Shown here: positions 6,497 to 10,310 of the stretch, piece after piece
Position numbering within the stretch: position 1 is the stretch's first letter
How the letters are laid out: every line of letters begins with the position of its first letter
NCBI GenBank assembly: GCA_028697565.1
Contig: JAQVEU010000018.1
Span: forward strand, 1-10,310
DNA from: Candidatus Ratteibacteria bacterium
Lineage (GTDB): Bacteria; Ratteibacteria; UBA8468; B48-G9; JAFGKM01
DNA: 10,310 bases
Direction: 5' to 3'
Notes under the pieces: model-generated
What the model was told of the DNA's origin: nothing
The model's database searches: none
The model's input: only the letters and a program-made list of their open reading frames with translations
Position numbers and translations under genes: made by a program

Positions 6497-6530
6497 CTCC
6501 CCTTTTATAAAGAGGGGTGAAGGGAGATTT
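6497..6530 (+). repeat. Palindromic repeat unit 6
   Basis: CCCC plus T-rich arm (6499-6506) pairs with AAAGAGGGG (6509-6517) with one bulged base. The right tail reads TGAAGGGAGATTT and touches the right border motif. Confidence 0.65.
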
Positions 6531-6548
6531 CTCTCTACTTGCTACTTA
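6531..6548 (-). repeat. Right border motif of the repeat island
   Basis: CTCTCTACTTGCTACTTA is, on the minus strand, TAAGTAGCAAG overlapping AGTAGAGAG. These are the same two motifs as the left border (6091-6113) but inverted and with the two parts in the opposite order. TAAGTAGCAAG is an exact 11-base inverted repeat between 6103-6113 and 6538-6548, enclosing about 420 bases. Confidence 0.65.
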
Positions 6549-6573
6549 AATATGAACGGGGACGAGTGATATT

Positions 6574-7704
6574 ATGACGAGAAAAGAAAGGTTAACTGCT
6601 ACACTGCAAGGCCGTCCTGTGGATAGACCTCCTGTCTCTTTCTATGAGATAGGCGGATGGCGGATGGAGGAGGATGGAGATGAGTTTAATGTGTGGAATG
6701 ACCCTTCCTGGCGACCCCTTGTAAAGATGGCTATGGAAGAGACAGATATAATGAGGATGGTCTCTCCGAAATGGATTGCGGATGGTGATGCCTCTTCCTT
6801 AACAAAGATAGAGACATGGCAGGAGGGTGACTCCTTATTTACCCGTACAACAATAAAGGCACCTGGCAGGGTTCTTACTACCCTTAGCCGTCGGGATAAG
6901 GATGTCCAGACCACATGGGTGCTTGAGCACCTTCTGAAAGATAAGGATGATGTTATTGCCTACCTTAAACTTCCTGAAATACCCTGTGGTATTCCTGATT
7001 TCTCATGTGTGTATGAAGAAGAGGAACTACTTGGAGATGCGGGTATTATATGCATAGAGTCCGCAGACCCGATATGTATGGCAGCCGAACTCTTTTCTAT
7101 GGCAGATTATACTGTGTTTGCCTTCACTGAAAGGGAACTTTTTCATCGTATTTTGGAGAGATTTGCTAAACTGCTTTTTGCACGGTGTGAGATTATTGCA
7201 AAAACACTTCCGGGCCGTCTGTGGCGTATCTGCGGTTCAGAATATGGGAGTGAGCCGTATCTGCCACCCTCTCTTTACGATGAGTATGTTGTGAGGTATA
7301 CAGGAGAGCTGGCAAAGATAATACAGAAATATGGTGGTTATGCCCGTATCCACTCACATGGTAGGTCAAGAAATATATTGTGCCTGCTTAAAAAGATGAG
7401 GATAGATGGCCTTGACCCGTGTGAGCCACCACCACAGGGGGATATGAAACTGGTAGAGATTAAAAAGGTTATAGGGCAGGAGACAGTGCTGATGGGTAAT
7501 ATTGAGGTTGCGGATATTGAGAACATTCCCACGGAGGAGTTTGAAAAGAAGGTGATTACTGCACTAAGGGAAGGTACTGAGGGAAATGGTAGGGGCTTTA
7601 TACTTATGCCAACTGCCTGTCCGTATGGGAGGACAATTACCCCGCTTACACTTGCCAATTATACAAGGATGCTGGACATCGCTGTGAAGTTCAGTCCAGT
7701 TTGA
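6574..7704 (+). CDS. URO-D superfamily protein (MtaA/CmuA-like), substrate unknown
   Basis: A 376-residue protein with the uroporphyrinogen decarboxylase fold (TIM barrel). It begins TRKERLTATLQGRPVDRPPVSF, the opening typical of the non-HemE branch. It lacks the FxRQAGRY arginine motif of true HemE, so haem synthesis is unlikely. Relatives include corrinoid methyltransferases (MtaA, MtbA, CmuA), which bind zinc through H-x-C and a later Cys. Here the matching place reads H260-S-H262-G, with C349 in TACPYG, so a zinc site of H-x-H...C is possible but unproven. Other conserved blocks are DGLDPCEPPPQGD and LMGNIE. No corrinoid protein or partner methyltransferase gene lies nearby. The start ATG follows the repeat island with only a weak GGGGA site upstream. 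Family assignment is firm; function is open. Confidence 0.8.
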   Translation: MTRKERLTATLQGRPVDRPPVSFYEIGGWRMEEDGDEFNVWNDPSWRPLVKMAMEETDIMRMVSPKWIADGDASSLTKIETWQEGDSLFTRTTIKAPGRVLTTLSRRDKDVQTTWVLEHLLKDKDDVIAYLKLPEIPCGIPDFSCVYEEEELLGDAGIICIESADPICMAAELFSMADYTVFAFTERELFHRILERFAKLLFARCEIIAKTLPGRLWRICGSEYGSEPYLPPSLYDEYVVRYTGELAKIIQKYGGYARIHSHGRSRNILCLLKKMRIDGLDPCEPPPQGDMKLVEIKKVIGQETVLMGNIEVADIENIPTEEFEKKVITALREGTEGNGRGFILMPTACPYGRTITPLTLANYTRMLDIAVKFSPV

Positions 7705-7730
7705 CGGGATACAGGATAAGAGGATATAAT
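7701..7730 (+). promoter_or_regulatory. Sigma-70 type promoter for pyrC
   Basis: TTGACG (7701-7706, five of six to the -35 consensus) and a perfect TATAAT (7725-7730) are separated by 18 bases. The -35 box overlaps the stop codon of the preceding URO-D gene. Transcription would start near 7737, giving a leader of about 35 bases before the pyrC ATG. No attenuator-like hairpin or conspicuous operator is visible in the leader. It is the clearest promoter in the window. Confidence 0.72.
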
Positions 7731-7771
7731 AAGAAAAAAGGCACAGAAGGGAAAAGTTTTGAGTTTAAAAT

Positions 7772-9040
7772 ATGGGGATACTAATAAAGAATGGATATGT
7801 GATAGACCCTGCTACAAAGAGGGAAGGGGTATTTGACATCCTGATAGAAAGAGATAGGGTGTCCCGTATTGCAAAAAGGATAGAAGCAAAAGGTGTAGGT
7901 GTTATAGATGCAAAAGGGATGCTGGTCTTCCCTGGCCTTATAGATATACACTGTCATCTCAGGGAGCCGGGCAGGGAAGATGAAGAGACAATATATACAG
8001 GAAGTTTCTCCGCTGTCTCCGGTGGCTTTACCACAATATGCTGTATGCCAAATACCATACCCCCTCTGGATAATAAAGTTGCGATAAGGTTTGTTATAGA
8101 CAAGGCAAGAGATGCTTTATGTGATGTTTTACCCATAGGAACTATTACAAAAGGCAGGGAAGGGAAGGAGATTGCTCCTTATGGGGAGATGGTTGAGGCA
8201 GGGGCGGTTGCCTTTTCGGATGATGGTGACTGTGTAATGGATTCCCTTGTAATGCGGAGGGCACTTGAATATACCAAACTTTATAAAAGGCCTATAATAT
8301 CTCATCCAGAGGACAAGTGCCTTTCTAAAAATGGGGTGATGAATGAAGGGGCTGTTTCTACAAGTATGGGACTGCCAGGTATCCCTTCTGAAGCAGAAGC
8401 AGTGATGGTCTACAGGGATATCTCTCTTGCAAATCTGACAGGTGGCCGTCTCCATCTTGCACACCTTTCTGTATCTAACTCTGTGGAGATGGTAAGATAT
8501 GCAAAAAAAGAGATGGATAACCTTACCTGTGAGGTTGCAATACACCACCTATTCTTAACAGAGGAGGATGTGAAGGGCTATAACACAGGTGCCAAGGTAA
8601 ACCCACCCTTAAGGACGAAAAGGGATATATCTGCACTGATTAAGGGACTTAAAGATGGAACAATTGACTGTATTGTTACAGACCATGCACCACATACAGA
8701 GGAGGAAGCAGGGACTGGTTTTGAAGAGGCCCCCTTTGGCATTATTGGATTTGAAACAGCGGTTGCTCTGGCAATGGAACTACAACAGAAAGGGCTGACA
8801 CTGATGCAGATTATCGCCCTATTTACTACAGGCCCTGCAAAGGTAATGGGTATAGAGAGGGGTTGTATTGCTGAAGGGATGCAGGCAGATGTAGTTGTTT
8901 TTGACCCGGAGAGAGAGTGGGTCTACAGAAAAGAGGATATAAGGTCAAAAAGTAAAAACTCACCCTTTATAGGAAGAAGAATGAAAGGAAAGGTTATAAA
9001 AACAATCTGTAAAGGCAGTGTGGTTTTTTCACAGGAGTAG
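7772..9040 (+). CDS. pyrC: Dihydroorotase, class I
   Basis: A 422-residue amidohydrolase that closes carbamoyl-aspartate to dihydroorotate, the third step of pyrimidine synthesis. The metal site is complete for a class I enzyme: D58-x-H60-x-H62-x-R64 in DIHCHLREPG, an aspartate in FSDDGD (150, 151 or 153), H178 in SHPEDK, H231 in HLAHLSV and D304 in VTDHAPHT. Length and motifs point to the long, PyrC/AllB-like branch; the HLREPG and AFSDDG motifs favour dihydroorotase over allantoinase or hydantoinase. The leader has no Shine-Dalgarno site at a normal distance; AGAAGGGA lies about 20 bases upstream. pyrB is not adjacent, so it must be elsewhere. A small coiled-coil gene follows five bases downstream in the same transcript. 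Confidence 0.93.
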   Translation: MGILIKNGYVIDPATKREGVFDILIERDRVSRIAKRIEAKGVGVIDAKGMLVFPGLIDIHCHLREPGREDEETIYTGSFSAVSGGFTTICCMPNTIPPLDNKVAIRFVIDKARDALCDVLPIGTITKGREGKEIAPYGEMVEAGAVAFSDDGDCVMDSLVMRRALEYTKLYKRPIISHPEDKCLSKNGVMNEGAVSTSMGLPGIPSEAEAVMVYRDISLANLTGGRLHLAHLSVSNSVEMVRYAKKEMDNLTCEVAIHHLFLTEEDVKGYNTGAKVNPPLRTKRDISALIKGLKDGTIDCIVTDHAPHTEEEAGTGFEEAPFGIIGFETAVALAMELQQKGLTLMQIIALFTTGPAKVMGIERGCIAEGMQADVVVFDPEREWVYRKEDIRSKSKNSPFIGRRMKGKVIKTICKGSVVFSQE

Positions 9041-9045
9041 TAGAT

Positions 9046-9369
9046 ATGGTAACAGAAAAGGTAAAAGAGATAAAAGAGGCAGAAGGCAGGGCAGAACAGA
9101 TAATAAGGGATGCAGAAAAAAAGGTATTATCAATTAAAAGTTCCCTTTCTGAAAAGGTGCAGAATCTCAGGGAAGAAAAAGAGGCATATGTAAAGAAAGA
9201 GATCAATAAATACAGAGATATGGTACAAAGAAATGTGGAAAAAGAGATAAACTCTTTAACCGAGACATATACAAAAAAGAAAGAGGCAGTCATACAGGGG
9301 TATAAGAAAAAAATATTATCTGTTGTGGCCTCTATCTGGGAATATCTACAAAACGAGGTTATGCACTGA
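9046..9369 (+). CDS. Small coiled-coil protein, resembling V/A-type ATPase subunit H
   Basis: A 107-residue, highly charged, Lys/Glu-rich protein that should be almost entirely helical up to about residue 95. It opens EKVKEIKEAEGRAEQIIRDAEKK, with the alanine/isoleucine spacing and the KEAE-x-x-A-x-x-I-I-x-x-A pattern of archaeal-type ATPase peripheral stalk subunit H (AhaH). The last 20 residues are more hydrophobic (ILSVVASIWEYL). There is no signal peptide. The start is backed by AGGAG (9033-9037) eight bases upstream, inside the pyrC end. In V/A-type ATPase operons this subunit is followed by the large membrane subunit I; here the next gene is on the other strand, so if it is a stalk subunit it is detached. 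Coiled coils look alike, so the family call is tentative. Confidence 0.6.
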   Translation: MVTEKVKEIKEAEGRAEQIIRDAEKKVLSIKSSLSEKVQNLREEKEAYVKKEINKYRDMVQRNVEKEINSLTETYTKKKEAVIQGYKKKILSVVASIWEYLQNEVMH

Positions 9370-10310
9370 CCACCCTGTTTCTACCCATCTCTTTTGCTTT
9401 ATAAAGGGCAATATCTGCTTTTGTTATAAGTTCTCCCCCTGTTTCTCCATCTTCAGGATATGATGAGACACCCATACTTATTGTGAGGTCCCTATTTGGC
9501 TGACTCTCTTCATTATTAAACCTGAATTCCTGTATATGTTTTCGTATGGTCTCACATAGAGAAATGGCATTTGCCTTTGTTGTATCAGGGAAGACAAGGA
9601 TAAACTCCTCTCCTCCATACCTTGCAATAATGTCCGAACCTTTGATGGAGTGTCTCATAATTTCTGCTATCTTTTTCAGAGCATAATCACCAGCAGGATG
9701 TCCATTGAGGTCGTTATAGTGTTTAAAATAGTCAATATCAGCCATACATACAGAAAGATGGGACTTGTTATCTCTTGCTTCCTGCAATATCTTTTCAAAG
9801 ACATCTTCAAAGTATCTTCTGTTATAGATATTGGTAAGAACATCAGTGATGGAGAGAAGTTTGGTTTTTTCAAAAAGTGAGGCGTTTTCAACAACCAGTG
9901 ATGTTGGGGCGGATACCATCCTTATCAGTTCAAGGTCTTTCAGGGTAAATGCCCTGCCCTCAAAGGAAAATACACCTATCATGCCTGTGAACCTTCGCTT
10001 GTGGTGAAAAGGTGAGACAATAAAGGAACGGATGCCCTGTTTTGCAAGGTTCCGATACTCAGGGAAGGAAGATGTGTTATTAACCAGAAGTGGCCGTGGT
10101 TTTACCACTACAATACCAAATATCTCATCGGGTATCTCTATCTCTGTACCAATTACACATTTTTTAAATATTTCTCCCATCAGTTGGAGTACAACAGTTT
10201 CTTTTTGAAATATATTCTTTACTGACTCAGCGATTTTTTCAAGTATATCTTCAAGGGATATCTCTTCACCAAATGTTTCTAATATATCAGTGATGGTTGT
10301 TAAAAGAACA
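9359..10310 (-). CDS. GAF-GGDEF diguanylate cyclase (partial, N-terminus outside window)
   Basis: The minus-strand frame is open from the right edge to a TAA at 9359-9361, so at least 316 residues are visible and the start lies beyond the window. An internal ATG at 10178-10180 falls inside a GAF-type sensor domain and is unlikely to be the start, since the preceding 43 codons are open and continue the fold (ITDILETFGEEISLEDILEKIAESVKNIF). The GAF domain leads through a helix into a GGDEF domain with LTNIYNRRYFED, DIDYFKHYND and an intact active site GGEEF (codons 9602-9616). It would make the second messenger cyclic di-GMP from two GTP. The inhibitory site five residues before GGEEF reads KGSD rather than RxxD, so classical product inhibition may be absent. 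It overlaps the coiled-coil gene tail to tail by 11 bases. Confidence 0.9.
   Translation of the reverse strand, partial: VLLTTITDILETFGEEISLEDILEKIAESVKNIFQKETVVLQLMGEIFKKCVIGTEIEIPDEIFGIVVVKPRPLLVNNTSSFPEYRNLAKQGIRSFIVSPFHHKRRFTGMIGVFSFEGRAFTLKDLELIRMVSAPTSLVVENASLFEKTKLLSITDVLTNIYNRRYFEDVFEKILQEARDNKSHLSVCMADIDYFKHYNDLNGHPAGDYALKKIAEIMRHSIKGSDIIARYGGEEFILVFPDTTKANAISLCETIRKHIQEFRFNNEESQPNRDLTISMGVSSYPEDGETGGELITKADIALYKAKEMGRNRVVSA

Larger units (their letters stand above)
6131..6530. repeat. Island of dispersed palindromic G/C-rich repeat units
   Basis: The folC-to-URO-D gap of 471 bases holds no plausible gene. It is filled with short hairpin-forming units built on one plan: a palindrome of CC(T/C)TCC with its complement, followed on one side by a G-rich tail ending in GATT or GTTT. 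Reading the tail direction, units at 6131-6163, 6170-6202 and 6448-6480 point left, and units at 6300-6332, 6357-6410 and 6497-6530 point right. A degenerate palindrome lies at 6216-6236. A stretch without tailed units (6241-6299) contains only a small GTTCT-CGGG-AGAAC hairpin (6254-6267). Mixed orientation, variable spacing and sequence drift fit REP-like or MITE-like elements. No transposase is present. Some hairpins could stabilise or end the folC mRNA, although none has a T tract. Confidence 0.8.

Noticed and set aside
6131..6530. CRISPR array
   Set aside because: Units differ in sequence, face both ways, have irregular spacing and have no equal-length spacers; no cas genes are present.
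6552..6569. Five-codon leader peptide (MNGDE) before the URO-D gene
   Set aside because: Very short, no ribosome site, and no regulatory structure next to it; likely chance.
6618..6626. TGTGGATAG within the URO-D gene as a DnaA box
   Set aside because: One mismatch only, but it is isolated inside coding sequence in an ordinary position; a single near-match in 10 kb is expected by chance.
6574..7704. HemE uroporphyrinogen decarboxylase
   Set aside because: The arginine motif FxRQAGRY near the N-terminus, required in HemE, is missing.
7772..9040. Allantoinase or hydantoinase instead of dihydroorotase
   Set aside because: The HLREPG and AFSDDGD motifs and the D304 context fit class I dihydroorotase; there are no purine or hydantoin catabolism genes nearby.

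Overview
The window is a bacterial chromosome segment around the dnaA-dnaN locus. It has tightly packed genes on one strand, moderate-to-low GC and Shine-Dalgarno sites of the AGGAGG type at some starts. It carries no phage, plasmid or transposase genes. The gene order (secA end, dnaA, dnaN, dciA, dapA, accD, folC), a URO-D superfamily protein of the non-HemE type and a cluster of G/C-rich palindromic repeats suggest an uncultured anaerobic lineage, possibly Omnitrophota or a relative. That placement is a low-confidence guess, since nothing in the sequence fixes the phylum.

Replication block (1-2979). The tail of a SEC-C (probably SecA) protein ends 16 bases before dnaA. A perfect DnaA box lies immediately upstream of the dnaA start, with a weaker box 11 bases before it. 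A second pair of weaker boxes, also 11 bases apart but in the opposite orientation, follows the dnaA stop and leads into a 99-base, very AT-rich gap before dnaN. This looks like a two-part origin around dnaA, as in Bacillus. dnaN and a short DciA/DUF721 gene follow, so initiator, sliding clamp and a helicase-loading factor are encoded together.

Metabolic block (3072-6102). dapA, accD and folC overlap by 1 and 4 bases, so they form a translationally coupled operon for lysine/diaminopimelate, fatty-acid and folate synthesis.

Repeat island (about 6064-6548). This non-coding stretch of roughly 470 bases holds at least six related palindromic units, each with a G-rich tail, in both orientations. 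It is bordered by AGTAGAGAG / TAAGTAGCAAG motifs in inverted orientation. The left border reaches into the end of folC and seems to supply its last dozen codons.

Right block (6574-10310). A URO-D domain protein of unknown substrate comes first. A good sigma-70 promoter overlaps its stop codon and drives pyrC (dihydroorotase). pyrC is followed by a small coiled-coil protein resembling the stalk subunit H of V/A-type ATPases. A GAF-GGDEF diguanylate cyclase gene on the minus strand runs off the right edge and overlaps the coiled-coil gene tail to tail by 11 bases.

Most of the window is housekeeping. I found no convincing undescribed defence or mobile system. The parts most worth a second look are the candidate origin, the repeat island, and the two orphan genes (URO-D and coiled-coil).
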